Positions 11,391 to 23,986 of a stretch of 64,000 nt of DNA are shown here, in pieces. The stretch is from Canna indica (lineage: Eukaryota > Streptophyta > Magnoliopsida > Zingiberales > Cannaceae): contig CP136893.1 in NCBI GenBank assembly GCA_034359265.1, forward strand, positions 45,395,501 through 45,459,500, given 5' to 3'. The stretch's first letter is position 1, and each line of letters opens with the position of its first letter. Below the pieces are notes generated by a model. That model saw only the letters and a program-made list of their open reading frames with translations. It ran no database searches and had not been told where the DNA came from. Both the position numbers and the translations under genes were made by a program.

Positions 11391-12280
11391 CTATACAATT
11401 ATATATAGCATGCCCGTAAATACCACAACAAAAACAATGTCATTAAATTTCTTTTTGTTTTTTCTATGGACATGAGATTTATTATTAGAATGCTTGTCAT
11501 TTGAACTAAGATGAGCATGAGCATTCTTGATAGAAACATTCATCTTCTTATAATCATGAGGTCTAGAGGTAAAATACTTAACATGATAAGTGTGAGATGC
11601 ATTAGTATTATCAAAAGTGTTATTTCTCCTTTTTAGATTATTAAAGGTAGAAACTTTTGTAAATTCATTTACCTTTTTACTTAATACTAAAACCTCATTT
11701 TTCAAGTTATCCTTGGATTTATATAAATCATGCATTTGAGATTTTAACATATGATTTTCCTTATTGATTTTTGAGTTTTCATTTTTCAAAATCTCAGTCT
11801 CAATTTTGAAACTATTTATCAAGTTTTCATTTTCAAGCTTTAAGTCCTTAAACTTAAGTTTCAACTTATCATGACAAGGATCAAATGAGCTAGATTTCAA
11901 TTTCTCATTTTCTAATTCTAGAGCATGCATATGTGAACTTAGTCTAGAATTCTCCTTTTTAATCCTTTTGTTTTCCTAATCCTTTTTCAAAAGCAAGGCA
12001 TACATGTTTTTATACTCATCCATTAATTCATCAGAAAGCAAATCATGAGAGCTAGATGAGTTAATGCTATCATTTTCATTAACATGACTAGAAGGAGAAG
12101 AGTGTACTTCATTGTTATCATTCATGAGGCAATCTTTTGAGATGGCTTCATAGTGATGGCAAGAGGATGCGTCACTTGAGTGGAATGAGGATGTGGAAGC
12201 ATTCGACCTCTTCTTTGCCTTGTTCTTCACGGTAGGGCAATTCTTCTTCACATGCCCTTTATCTCTGCACACATGGCATA
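11391..12280 (-). pseudogene. Copia-B gag, C-terminal part
   Basis: Nucleocapsid and tail of a Copia gag on the minus strand. A zinc knuckle CHVCRDKGHVKKNC (CX2CX4HX4C) at 12235-12278 is followed by a Ser/Asn-rich acidic stretch and a long coiled coil (LKLKFKDLKLENENL, KNEVLVLSKKVNEF). The layout is typical of SIRE-like plant Copia gags. One stop near 11975 splits it. Upstream it is interrupted at 12281 by Gypsy-1: the preceding codons (ALKIRKGGHMI) lie at 23897-23940 on the far side of that insertion. The MTLSLGRD at the start of the apparent ORF comes from the Gypsy-1 LTR, not from gag. Confidence 0.82.
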
Positions 12281-12307
12281 TGTCTCGCCCCAAACTCAGG
12301 GTCACGT

Positions 12308-14821
12308 TGTAAGACCCGAAAAATTTTCTAATATAAAAATCTATTTTAGTGCAGCGTGCCGGACCCGGGGTTAGTCGAGTCGAGCCTCGGAATCGCCTCG
12401 AGTAGAAGGTATAACTCGACCTATGAAAGTATGAAGTTTAAATTGGTTAAATGGTTATTTCCTTTTATGCATTAGATGTCTTATTAGAGTTGGGTTCGAC
12501 TCATGCATAAGGATAGAATCAGAGCCTGAATCGGACTCGAATCGAGTTGAGTATAGGCTAGGTCATTAGAGGGGCATATGGGTCCTTAGTGGATGAGGGG
12601 ATAAAACTCCCTCATCATGAGCCGTGCAGCTCATCTTGGAGCCGCACGTAGCCCGAGCAAGAGGGAAAAGGGAGAGAGAGGGGAGATCTTGTCAGCGCCG
12701 AGTTCGTGTCGATGCTCGAGGAATCAGAAATCGTCTTCATCGAGGCGTCTTCGTAATCCGATCAAGGTGAGTGGTCGATCCTAGTTTAGTAGGGTAGGCA
12801 TGTGGCCGACCCTTAGAATTGTTAATCGTGGGTTTTTCTCTCGTCGGATCTTGTGGATCTGTGGTTTCCTCGATGTCGTGGTTTTCTATTGCATGTTGTA
12901 ATCATGCGATGAATGTTTCCGCGTTGTTTTCTTAAATCTAGGGGCCGTCTAGATGAGGGAAAAGGGGAAAGGTCATGCCGAAATTTTCCCCAATTCCCTC
13001 GCTTGGTCTAAATCCCCTCTAGTTCGTGTAGATTTAATTTTTTATAGATTCGTGATTCAATCGATATAATAGTTGATCGAGATCCCTTCTCCCTAGTGCT
13101 TTTAGTGTTCGGCCGATCAAGGGAAACCTTGTTCAAGGTCTGGCCGAACAGTAAGGGGGAGGGGATTTGATCTAGAATTCATTTATGGCAGTTCATAAGA
13201 TTAATTGCTAGAGTTTGTGATCAAACAAAAAGGATCAACCATCTTCTCCTACCCTTGTAGGCTTGGCCGAGTAAGGCATGCCTTGCTCAAGGTTCGGTCG
13301 AGCCAAGTAGGGGGAAAGGTGATCGGAGAGGATTAGCTTTCACACTTAGAAACAATTGGAAACGTGGGTCACCTCGATCAACAAGTAGAATTGAGATGAG
13401 AAATAGGAAAGACACCAACTAAGGAAACCACCACCCTATTGCACATATGTATACCTACACCTAGCGACATTATGAAGTAGTAATTACTTTCAATGTTTTC
13501 TTTATCAATTGCTATTTCTAGTAGAGAATTGCCATGATAGCTCTAATGTTACCTTGCTGGAATTTTTCGTTAAATGCAGAATTTACTTACTTATTTGATG
13601 TATTCTTGTGGTTATTCATGGTAGTAGTGGTAGGTTAAATTTCCTATCACCTAAGGGTTATAACACATTCATACTTAGACATTCTACACTTATGACATGT
13701 AGCCCACGCTAGTATAATGTAGCAAATGACACTAGACAACTAGTAGGAAACTTTAAAGTGCGTGTTAATTATGAAAACTCGAATGTAGGTGAGTTAGAAT
13801 GCTTTCTCATGGGATAATTAGAGTGTAGTAGTGTACGGATGATACTGGCCCGGAATCAAGGGCCGAGCATGGGTGGACACCCGGGATTTTATATAAGGAA
13901 ACTCTAGACACTTGATTGTGTGATGTGATTGTGATGGTTTGCCGAGGTGCATGAATAGTCGAAATGACGAATGTCTGACTCGACCGGTGATTGGATCTTG
14001 AGATTTCACCAGCTGGCCCATTAGGTGTCAGACCCCAGTTGGGTGGGACTAGCTATCCCTACCCTAGATGGTGTCCGGAGACTAGCAGACCATCCTAGTC
14101 GATGGCTCGGAGACTTCTTGATTTCACTTTGGTGTTGTGTGGCCCGAGCGGCCAGTATATTACTATCTTGTATGGTAGGGCTGGTTATAGCCAAATTTTC
14201 TAGACCATGAGTAGGCCCTAAGGGCTGGATGCCAAGTGGCTTAGTTAGGCCGTTATGGCGGGTTTCTAGAATGTATGGTCTATACAGGACGACCCTTGGG
14301 GTCGGTTGTCATATCAAAAGTAACTTGTATCTCTGACTTTATATTATGCAGCCTTATATATTTATGCATGCTTATTAGGGATTATGTGGAGGTTCGGAAG
14401 AACCACTCACTGAGTCCCATGTGGACTCACGGTTTATTTTTTTTATTTTGCAGAGCCCGATCAGTGAGTTGAGGCTTGGAGTCATGGTGCAGTTGGAGGG
14501 CAGCCAGTGGCGTCGATCTCGTAGCGGCGTCCGATAGTCATAGTCTAGATGTCTAGAGTTGATCTTTTGTTTCTACACGAGAGTTGTTGGTTTTTTTAAA
14601 GCTTGTATACAACATGAACTCGAGTTGTTTCATTTGTGTTTGATGTTAGCTACTTCCTTTTCATAAAATAAATGTGAACCTTTTTTATGAAATTTCAAAT
14701 AAAGTGGCATTGTGGTTTTCTATTTATGTGTTCCGGTTTCTCGTTAGTTAGTGTAGATAGTAGGCCTCAGGGTAGGTCCTAGATCCTGGCCAGTCACACG
14801 ACCCTGAGTTGGGGTGTGACA
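12308..14821 (+). mobile_element. Solo LTR, family F, with TSD CACGT
   Basis: A 2514-bp LTR beginning TGTAAGACCCGAAAAA and ending GGGGTGTGACA, flanked on both sides by CACGT (12303-12307 and 14822-14826). It lies inside the 3' LTR of Gypsy-1, 27 bp from its edge. No internal domain remains, so it is a solo LTR left by LTR-LTR recombination. A relative in opposite orientation lies at 27894-29809. ORFs at 13818-14472 are LTR sequence with no family resemblance. Confidence 0.93.
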
Positions 14822-17594
14822 CACGTGCCCGGCTAGGGTATACGTGCCTGTACCCCGCAGCCTAACTCATGCACATGCCAACTCACAAAAGATAGCGGAA
14901 AGAAGCAACATTTTTATTTATAAAGAGTAACAAAAATAGATTTTATTAAACAATATAGTTTTTGTCAAAAATACGAGTGCGAAATAACATGAATCAAAGA
15001 GCATCAATACTGATATTTAAATAAAATCTGAATAAAAATATGAATGTCCCCACGGGACTACAACTCCAAAATACAAAAATAAAGATGCATGACAAACTAC
15101 TACAGACTCGACTATGACCCCTAACTAGGACTGCTATGAGATCATGTGGCTCCTCTGCTCTCCAGCTGCGCCAAGTGCTCTAGCCCACCTCACCGGTCAG
15201 GCTCTGCAAAATAAAACAACGATAACGGGTGAGTTCAAAGAACTTAGTGAGAGGTTCTACCAACCCCCATGATAAAACATCACAGAGATAAGATCCGCAA
15301 AGCAAAACTCCTGACTCAAGCAGGAAACGTCACAAGGGAGTGACCAGCTAACAGGCCATCTGGCCACCACCTGCCCGAAAATAGCCAACACTCAAACGGT
15401 GAAGATCAACAGGCCTAAGCTTTCCATGCCCTAAGGCAACAACACATACTAGGATAATCGGGAAGGCCCTCCGAACTTATCCTAGCATAAAGAAACTCGG
15501 GAGCAATCGGGAAGGCCCTCCGAACTTGCTCCACGAGACGCTTAGGAACAATCGGGATTCACCCATCCGAACTTGCCCCTTTAAGATATCACAGGAGTAA
15601 TCGGGTAGGCCCTCCGAACTTACCCTTTTAAGATATCACAAGAATAATCGGGTAGGCCCTCAGAACTTATTCCTTACAACCACCTCGGGGATAATCGGGT
15701 AAGCCCTCTGAACTTATCCCACGAGGTTAACCAGAACAGTCGAGATTTGCTCAACCGAACTTGTTCCATAGATTGGGAATTAGCCAACCAATCTCCCGGG
15801 CCTAGCCCGCAATCTGGCTCCTCAACGAGCCTCTCCGCCATTCATAAAGATATGACGCAATATGACCTAAGTCAAGTCTCTCCTACGGTGTCTTAAGGGT
15901 GTTCTTATTGGAAAGTGTCTCAACACTCCAATGCCCGACCCCAACTCCTAGGCCCGTAATGTTATAAGCCATGTGGTTTTATTTGATGCATAAACTTCAC
16001 TTGTTGGTTCATAATAGATTATGCTGACCCGTTTGCCCAATTTTAATTATACAATTAAAATTTATATCACCAAGATTAGGGTTTTATTTTAGCTTACTGT
16101 TGAGCACCAAACTGGTGCACCCTAGTCGAATCTGACTCCAAAGTGTATCCTATGGATCCAAACTATGTTTTATGATCAAAATAATAGGTTACATGACTAT
16201 GCTCAGTAAACTATACACACCACAACATGGATTTCAAGATCAGCCATAAATCAACAATTCAGCATATAGTTTTCAGAAAAAGAATTTCCAGCACATCAAG
16301 GGAATAAATCCGAAATTTACAGAAATTAAATCCTTAATCACTCTCAAAATAGATTTATAACATTGAGACGAAATTTACAAGAATTAAATCACGTTTGTTT
16401 AGCCAAGATTAGCAAGCATCAAGATAATCTTTAAACAAGATTCCAACTTCATGATCAAGAACCCATATCAAGCACACCCATGGCTTCAAGATCAAAATCC
16501 TATTTTTATAAACATGATTGAATTCCAAAAATCACAGATTTAATTTTAAAGCATGCATAAACATTACAAGAACCTAAATTGGTAAGCAATTCAAGGTATA
16601 GATCTAATGATAAACAAAAACCTTCACTTAGGCATTAGGCATTTCATCGAACATGCACCTTGAGGGCACCCTCTTCTTCCACCTTAGCCGAGCTCCCCTA
16701 GGGAATTCCTAGGGCTGTCGAGCCACAAAAGGGGAATCCTCGGGTTCCCTTCGACAAGTTGACACAAAATTTAGTGATCAAAACCCACGATTTGACGAAA
16801 AACACTAGAAACAAGAACAACGCCCAAATTGGCTCAAGAACTCGAGGAAACCCGAGAAAGGACGCGTAAAACCACTCACCTAAATAGGAAGGTTAGAGGA
16901 GAAATCCTGATTGACGACCTCAGAATCCAACCCCAAGAGGTGGCGGCTTGGCTCCACCAAGAGAGAGAGGGGACGACGGCTCCTCCTCAAGCCGTCGGCT
17001 CCAAGAAGAGGAAGAAGAGGCGCCAGCCACACCCAAGCCATCGGCTTGGCTCCAAGGAGAGGGGAAGAGAGAGAAAGGAAGAGAGAGAGGAGGGAGAGAG
17101 GCTCGGCGGCGGCTCCACGAAAGAGAAAGAGGGAAGAGGGGCGGCTCGGCTTGGCTGGGCGGCTCCTCTCTCTACGCGGCTTGTGCAGCTCCAATAGGAA
17201 GCCGCAAGCCCTAGGAGGGGTATTTTATAATCCCTCCCCCTCTTCTTCAACCCCAACCTTCATTTACTCGCATCCGCCTCTACACGGATCCAAACCCACT
17301 AACCTCTCAACCGGCTAACCCAACTAAGCTTAATTAATCCTATTCTAATCCCATGGCAAATTACAAGCCACAACCACATGCACATCCACACATCACATAA
17401 TTAAACAATCGTGCATTAAACTTAAATAAATTCAACCAATCAAGGAAAGAAACTACAAACTCAAATTCTTACTCATCCAAGCTCGCAATCTCGCATCGAA
17501 CCATGAGCCGACTCGGCTCGACCTCGAACTAGTCCGCTAGGCTGGCAAACACCCACAATAAATGGAAATTAGAATTAATATCTAGGATATTACA
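14822..17594 (-). repeat. Gypsy-1 3' LTR, main part
   Basis: It resumes at ACGTGCCCGGCTAGGGTATACG after the solo LTR and ends GGATATTACA at 17594. It includes the (G/A)GGCCCTCCGAACTT(A/G)-type repeats at 15450-15720, every 45-60 bp, also present in the 5' LTR at 22300-22570. The GC-rich GAGAGG/AAGAGG segment at 16900-17180 yields long overlapping ORFs on both strands that are compositional artefacts. Relative to the 5' LTR it has about 535 bp extra (roughly 16373-16907). Confidence 0.88.
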
Positions 17595-17615
17595 ATCCAC
17601 CCTCCTTAAAGAAAA
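17595..17615 (-). promoter_or_regulatory. Gypsy-1 polypurine tract
   Basis: On the minus strand the purine-rich AAGGAGGGTGGAT stands directly before the LTR start TGTAATATCC. This is the expected position of the plus-strand priming site for reverse transcription. Confidence 0.8.
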
Positions 17616-17643
17616 TTTGTCCTCGAAGTTCAGAAAAAGAAAA

Positions 17644-20040
17644 TTAAGGACTTACCAAATCATCAAATAATGAAGGATAACGCTCCCTCATATCTTGCTC
17701 CACCTCCCAGATGGCCTCTTGCCCGGAATGGTGCTCCCACCTGACCTTAACCAAGGCGATCTCCTTGGACCTCAATTTTTTGATCTGACGGTCTAGCACC
17801 TCAATTGGTCTCTCCTCATAGGAGACTGCTGAATCCACCTCCATTGTGGTAGGCTCAATCATATGGGACTCATCCTGGATGTACTTCTTCAGCATATACA
17901 TGGAAGACTGGATGTACTCGATCTATACTAGGAGGTAAGGCTAACTCATAAGCTATAGCTCCCCTACGCCTGATAATAGGAAACGACCCAATGAACCTAG
18001 GGCTTAGCTTTCCTTTCTTACCAAATCTCACCACCCCTTTCATAGGGGACACCTTGAGGAACACCATGTCCCCCTCAGCAAACTCTACCTCCCTGGCCCT
18101 TCCATCCGCATACATCTTCTGGCAACTCTGAGCTGCCAACAGTCTCTCTCTGATTAGCTTCACCTTTTATTCTGCCTCCTCCACCAGGTTAGGTCCCATC
18201 ATAAGGGAATCCCCTGCCTCAAACCAACCCATAGGCGACCTGCATATCCGCCCATACAATGCCTCAAATGGGGTCATCCCGATGCTACTATGGTAGCTAT
18301 TATTGTAGGCAAACTCAATCAGAGGTAAGTGCCTCTCCCAACTACCCTCCAAATCTAGGACACATGCACTCAGCATATCCTCCAACATCTCAATAGTTCG
18401 CTCTGACTGACCATCTGTCTGAGGGTGAAATGCAGTACTGAACCTAACATGAGCGCCCAACGCCTCCTGAAAAGACTACCAAAATCGAGCTGTGAACTGA
18501 GTACCCCGATCTGAGATGATCATAACCGGAACACCATGATAACCAACGATCCGATCCAAGAACAACCTCGCATACTGCTCAGCTGAAAAGGTCATCTTGA
18601 CAGGTATAAAATGCAAAGTCTTGGTTAGGCGATCCACCACTACCCAAATAGAATCATTGCCCTTCCCAGACTTTGGCAACCCCGTTACAAAATCCATGGT
18701 CATCTTCTACCATTTCCACCCTGGTACTTCTTGGTTCTGGAGCAACCCTGTCGGCTTCAAATGCTCGGCCTTCACCTGTTGACACACCAAACACTTAGAT
18801 ATGAACTCGGCCACTTCTCTTTTCTTGCCTTTCCACCAATAATTCTGTCGTAGGTCACGGTACATCTTCGTGGCTCCCGAGTGCATAGTGTATGTATATC
18901 GATGAGCCATCTCCAGTACCTGCCTACGAACCTCATAACGCCCTTCGAGTCCACACTGAACCCATTATCGGCATCACCTCTCCTGGCCAGATCCTTAGTG
19001 AGAGCACAGAAAGCATCCTCCTCCTGCGCTGCCCGCAACATATCAACCAACATGGACTGCACCTTCAGGTGAGCCACCAATGCGCAAGAAGCTGATACTG
19101 ACATGACTGCCCTGCCATCCAAACATAGGGCCAAATCCTGAGCCAACAGCCTTCTCCTGACCGCCAAATGTGCCAGACTGCAGATAGACTTCCTACTTAG
19201 GGCATTAGCCACCACATTAGCCTTTCCCGTATGGTACATGATCGTGGAGTCATAGTCCTTCAAAAGCTCAAGCCATCTTCTCTGCCTCAGCTTCAATGCG
19301 AACACCACTACTGCCAGCTCAAGATCATGGGTTGGGTAATTCTTCTCGTGAACCTTCAACTGCCAAGAGGCATAAGCTATCACCCTACATTTCTACATCA
19401 ACACACAACCCAAGCCGACTCGGGAAGCATCAAAATAAATAACAAATTCTCCCGAGCCTGAGGGTACTGCTAGAACTGGTGCCGATATCAAGCGGTCCTT
19501 GAGCTTCAGAAAGCTCTCCTTACACTTACTGTCCCATTTGAACTTGACCTTTTTCTGGGTCAGGCGGGTCAATGGCGCTGCAATCCTGGAGAAGTTCTCC
19601 ACAAATTTTCTGTAATAACCTGCCAATCCCAGGAAACTGCGAATCTCAGTGACATTCGTCGGCCTCTTCCAATTCTGAATTGCTTCTATCTTTGCGGGGT
19701 CCACCTTTACCCCTTCCCTGGACACCACATGGCCAAGGAAACCTACACTCTCCAACTAGAACTCACACTTGGAAAATTTAGCATATAAGCGGTGCTCCCT
19801 GAGAGTCTCGAGGACCACCCTCAAGTGCTCATCATGCTCCTCCCCACTCCTCGAATAAATCAAGATATCATCAATAAATACTATCATAAATTTATCCAGG
19901 TATTCTCTGAACACTCACTTCATCAAGTCCATAAATACTGCAGGTGCATTAGTCAGCCCGAATGACATCACCAAGAACTCAAAGTGCCCATACCTTGACC
20001 TGAAAGTAGTGTTAGGGATGTCACTTTCTCGGATCCTCAA
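17644..20040 (-). pseudogene. Gypsy-1 pol: RT (partial), RNase H, integrase, chromodomain
   Basis: Minus-strand pol read across several frames. [21 protein letters not shown] and [11 protein letters not shown] (19860-19990, catalytic FIDD present), then [20 protein letters not shown] and [20 protein letters not shown]. RNase [32 protein letters not shown]. Integrase: H2C2 zinc region ([30 protein letters not shown]), core MDFVTGLPKSGKGNDSIWV, ISDRGTQFTARFW, and the FHPQTDGQSERTIEMLEDML region. A C-terminal VLDRQIKKLRSKEI...EAIWEVEQDM block is a chromodomain of the Tekay/Del type. The N-terminal half of RT is missing and stops separate the domains. Confidence 0.92.
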
Positions 20041-21432
20041 TTGATGATACCCTGAGGCGTAGACACCACAAGGGGCAATTCAAGCACAGAAGATATCCCT
20101 GACAACTTAACAGCAAATAAAGCATATACAAAATAGTACGTAGCACCCGGATCAAATAAGACATATGCAATAGCGGAACCAACAACAAGGTTACCTGACA
20201 CTACTGCCCTGGACGCCTCAGCGCCCTCTTGGTTCATAGCAAACACCCGTGCAGCGGGCCTCTCTAAACCATTAGCTCGCTGGCCTCCTCCCAGAATCTG
20301 ACCCCTCTCAGCCACGAAACCCACTGACATTGGTGCTTTTCCTCTGGTCTGATCAGGCCACTGACTGCTCTTGCTAGGATAATCCTTTTTGTAATGCCCA
20401 ACCTGCCCACAACTGAAACGTACCTCTTGTGACATCGATTACACTACTGTGGCCCAGATCTCCACTACGAACCTCCAGATGACGCCCCTAGTCCTGAACC
20501 CATGTAGCCTATGGAAATGTTATGACCTCTGCCCTGCGGTGGATTTGTTGTGCTGAAAGTCCCCTCTGAGTGAGCTGGTCGACCCTCCGAAGGCTGGGGC
20601 TGAAACTTTTTCTTCTGGGGACTATCATGCCTATCTTTCGGTACAAGTGCCTCCTTTCAGAGTGCCTCATCTACAACCTGAGCAAAGAAAGTGTCCTCCG
20701 TGTAATAGATCAATCTGGCGATCTGCGGCCTCAACCCCTCAACAAACCTCTTGACCCTGGCGGTCTTTGAGGCTATCAAGGTAGGATGGTACTTCAATAG
20801 TCGAGTGAACTCCATCTCATACTCTATCACCGACATACTGCCCGTCTGACGTAGTAGCTCAAACTCCTTTGCACTCCTGTCCCGGACTCTCATCCGCAGG
20901 TACTTCTTCGTACCACAGCAGCTCTAAACTCCTCCCAAGTAGGGGGTGGTGCATCTGTTGCTCTGCGGTCCCTCTAGGTGTGAAGCCAATCCTTACCTGA
21001 ACCTCTCAGCTGTAGCCCGACCAGTTGAGCGATCGTCTCAGTAGAACAACCAAGTTCCCTGCACAACTCATAGCAATTTCCCAGGAAACTGGTGACCTCC
21101 ACCCGCTGATCTGTCCCTGTATACTCCAGTGGCCTCAATGCAACAAAATCTGCATATGAAGATGCTCTAGGGGCTCTGACCATCGATGCTACTGCCTGGA
21201 GCACCTATGGTGCTACAGGTGCTGCCGTTACTGGTTGTGGCCGCAGCCTCGGCTCCTGCTCCCTACGGAGCGCCTCAGTCAGCTCAACCACGCTGGCCTG
21301 CAACTGAACAACCATGGGATCCTATCCCACACCCTCTCGCGCCTGTGGTTGTCTCCCTCGACCCCGGCCCCGGCCTCGGCACTCAGTAGAGTTGCTGTCA
21401 CTACCGCTCCTGGCGGCATCAAAGGCCTCCAT
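20037..21432 (-). pseudogene. Gypsy-1 gag and protease, broken
   Basis: Gag starts at ATG 21432 (MEAFDAARSGSDSN) with an RGRGRGRGR stretch, then reaches an in-frame stop. The capsid core is readable (FVALRPLEYTGTDQRVEVTS, QLVGLQLRGSGKDW at 20980-21150; MSVIEYEMEFTRLLKY at 20770-20840). The zinc knuckle at about 20390-20430 has lost its first and last Cys (RFSCGQVGHYKKDYP). The protease motif is FDPGATYYF (normally DxGA(T/S)xSF). Directly after it (VVSTPQG) sequence jumps into mid-RT at about 20040, so the protease end and RT start are deleted. Confidence 0.88.
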
Positions 21433-21627
21433 CAATTTGGAATCTCCAGAAAAGAAACAAATCATAATTAGGCAATTGAATTCACCCTAACATTTTGCAA
21501 ACTTAACCACGAGTCGCGCTGAGGTGCAGACTTAGTCCATTGATCTCATAACATACCCCTATCGTATACTGACACGCCAGAAATACCCTATACGGTGATA
21601 ACCCTAGGTCGTAGCCAGACCGAACCA

Positions 21628-21645
21628 CATGCTCTGATACCACAT
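21628..21645 (-). promoter_or_regulatory. Gypsy-1 primer binding site
   Basis: Plus-strand ATGCTCTGATACCACAT is the complement of TGGTATCAGAGCAT, matching the 3' end of initiator methionine tRNA. It abuts the 5' LTR edge at 21646. Confidence 0.88.
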
Positions 21646-23896
21646 TGTCACGCCCCAAACTCAGGGTCACTTGACCGGCCAGGGTATACGTGCCTATACC
21701 CCGCAGCCTAACTCATGCACATGCCAACTCACAAAAGATAGCGGAAAGTAACAACAGATTTATTTATAAAGAGAAACATAAACAGATTTTACTAAACAAT
21801 ATAGTTTTTGTCAAAAACACAAGTGCAGAATAACATGAATCAAAGAGCATCAATACTGATATTTAAATAAAATCTGAATAAAAACATGAACGTCCCCATG
21901 GGACTACGACTCCAAAATACTAAAATAAAGGTGCATGACAAACTACTACAGACTCGACTACGACCCCTAACTAGGACTGCTATGAGATCATGTGGCTCCT
22001 CTAACCTCCAGTTGCGCCAAGTGCTCTAGCCCACCTCACCGGCCAGGCTCTGCAAAATAAAACAATGACAACGGGTAAGTTCAAAGAACTCAGTGAACGG
22101 TTCTATTAACCCCCACAATAAAACAACACAGAGATAAGATGTGCAAAGCAAAATTCCTGACTCAAGCATGAAAAGGTCACAAGGGAGTGACCAGCTAACA
22201 GGCCATCTGGCCACCACCTGCCCGAAAGTGGCCAATACCCAAACGGTGAAGGTCAACAGGCCTAAGCCTACCATGCCGTAAGGCAACAACACATACTAGG
22301 ATAATCGGGAAGGCCCTCCAAACTTATCCTAGCATAAAGAAACTCGGGAGCAATCGGGAAGACCCTCCAAACATGCTCCACGAGACGCGTAGGGACAATA
22401 GGGATTCGCCCATCCGAACTTGCCCCATTAAGATATCACAGGAGTAATCGAGTAGGCCCTCCGAACTTACCCCTTTAAGATATCACAGGAATAATCGGGT
22501 AGGCCCTCCGAACTTATTCCTTACAACCACCTCGGGGATAATCGGGTAGGCCCTCCGAACTTATCCCACGAGGCTAACTAGAACAGTCGGAATTTGCTCA
22601 ACAGAACTTATTCTACAGATTGAGAATTAGCCATCCAATCTCCCAGGCCTAGCCCGCAATCCGGCTCCTCAACAAGCCTCTCCGCCATTCACAAAGATAT
22701 GGCGTAACATGACCTAAGTCAAGTCTCTCCTACGGTGTCTTAGGGGTGTTCTTATTGGAAAGCGTCTCAACACTCCAATACCCGACCCCAACTCCTAGAC
22801 CCGTAATGTCATAAGCCGTGTGGTTTTATTTCATGCAAAACTTTACTTGTTGGTTCATAACAGATTATACTGACCCTTTTTCCTAATTTTAATTATACAA
22901 TTAAAATTTATATCACCAAGATTAGGGTTTTGTTTTAGTGTTTTGTTTTAGCTTACTGTTGAGCCCCAAACTGGTGCACCCAAGTCGAATCTGACTCCGA
23001 AAGTGTGTCCTATAGATCCGAACTATGTTTTCTAGTCAAAATGATAGGTTACAAGACTATGCTCAGTAAACTATACACACGACAACATGGATTTCAAAAT
23101 CAGTCCTAAATCAACAATTCAGCATATAGTTTTGAGCAAAAGAATTTCCAGCACATCAGGGGAATAAATCCGAAATTTACAGAAATTAAATCCTTAATCA
23201 CTCTCAAAATAGAATTATTACATTGAGACAATCCCGATCGACGGCCTCCGAATCCGACCCCAATAGGTGGCGGCTCGGCTCCACCAAGAGAGAGAGGGGG
23301 CGACGGCTCCTCCTCAAGCCGCCGGCTCCAAGAAGAGGAAGAAGAGGCGCCGGCTACACCCAAGTCGTTGGCTTGGCTCCAAGGAGAGGGGAAGAAAGAG
23401 AAAGGAAGAGAGGGAAGGGAGAGAGGCTTGGCGGCTCCAAGTAAGAGAAAGAGGGGAGAGGGGCAGCTCGACTTGGCTGGGCGGCTCCTCTCTATACGCG
23501 GCTTGTGCTTCTCCAATAGGGAGCCGCAAGCCCTTGGGGGGGGGGATTTTATAATCCCTTCCCCTCCTCTTCAATCCTAACCTTCATCTACCCGCATCTG
23601 CCTCAACGCGGATCCAAACCCACTAACCCAACTCTTAATTATTCTTATTCTACTCCCATGACAAATTACAAGCAACAACCACATGCATATCCACACATCA
23701 CATAATTAAACAATCGTGCATTAAACTTAAATAAATTCATTCAATCAAGGAAAGAAACTACAAAATCAAATTCCTACTCACCTGAGCTCGGAAGCTCGCA
23801 CTGGACCATGAGCCGACTCTACTTGACCTCGAACTAGTCATCTAGGTTGGCAAACACCCACAATAATTGGAAATTAGAATTAATATCTAGGATATA
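21646..23896 (-). repeat. Gypsy-1 5' LTR
   Basis: It starts TGTCACGCCCCAAACTCAGG on the plus strand and aligns along its whole length with the 3' LTR apart from a missing block near 23227. The distal edge is slightly truncated (CTAGGATATA). GC-rich ORFs at 23106-23580 are the same composition artefact as in the 3' LTR. Confidence 0.9.
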
Positions 23897-23986
23897 AATC
23901 ATATGACCTCCTTTTCTGATTTTTAGTGCTCCTATGACTTGAGACACTTTGGGCTCCAAAAACCATGTTAGTATTGGGCTTATCCA
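23897..23986 (-). pseudogene. Copia-B gag, segment upstream of the Gypsy-1 insertion
   Basis: Minus-strand translation reads FLEPKVSQVIGALKIRKGGH then MI, and continues in frame into the zinc knuckle CHVCRDKGH across the Gypsy-1 insertion (12280). This shows that Gypsy-1 inserted into Copia-B gag. The upstream capsid is lost at the junction with LTR-B sequence at 23987. Confidence 0.7.

Larger units (their letters stand above)
12281..23896 (-). mobile_element. Gypsy-1, chromovirus LTR retrotransposon
   Basis: A minus-strand Ty3/Gypsy element with both LTRs: 3' LTR 12281-17594 (interrupted), 5' LTR 21646-23896. The LTR edge TGTCTCGCCCCAAACTCAGG at 12281 corresponds to TGTCACGCCCC at 21646. 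The interior runs PBS, gag, protease, RT, RNase H, integrase, chromodomain, polypurine tract, in Tekay/Del-like order. It sits in Copia-B gag: reading frame resumes across the insertion. The left target flank is GCATA; the right flank lost a few bases (LTR ends ...CTAGGATATA instead of ...GGATATTACA). Deletions and stops make it inactive. Confidence 0.92.

Noticed and set aside
12281..12305. MTLSLGRD as the N-terminus of the zinc-knuckle protein
   Set aside because: These codons are the edge of the inserted Gypsy-1 LTR; the true upstream gag codons are at 23897-23986.
16829..17318. Cluster of overlapping 85-135-residue ORFs on both strands, and the same at 23106-23580
   Set aside because: All lie in the GC-rich GAGAGG/AAGAGG part of the Gypsy-1 LTRs, occur in both LTRs with different lengths, and have no domain. 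Long ORFs there come from composition.
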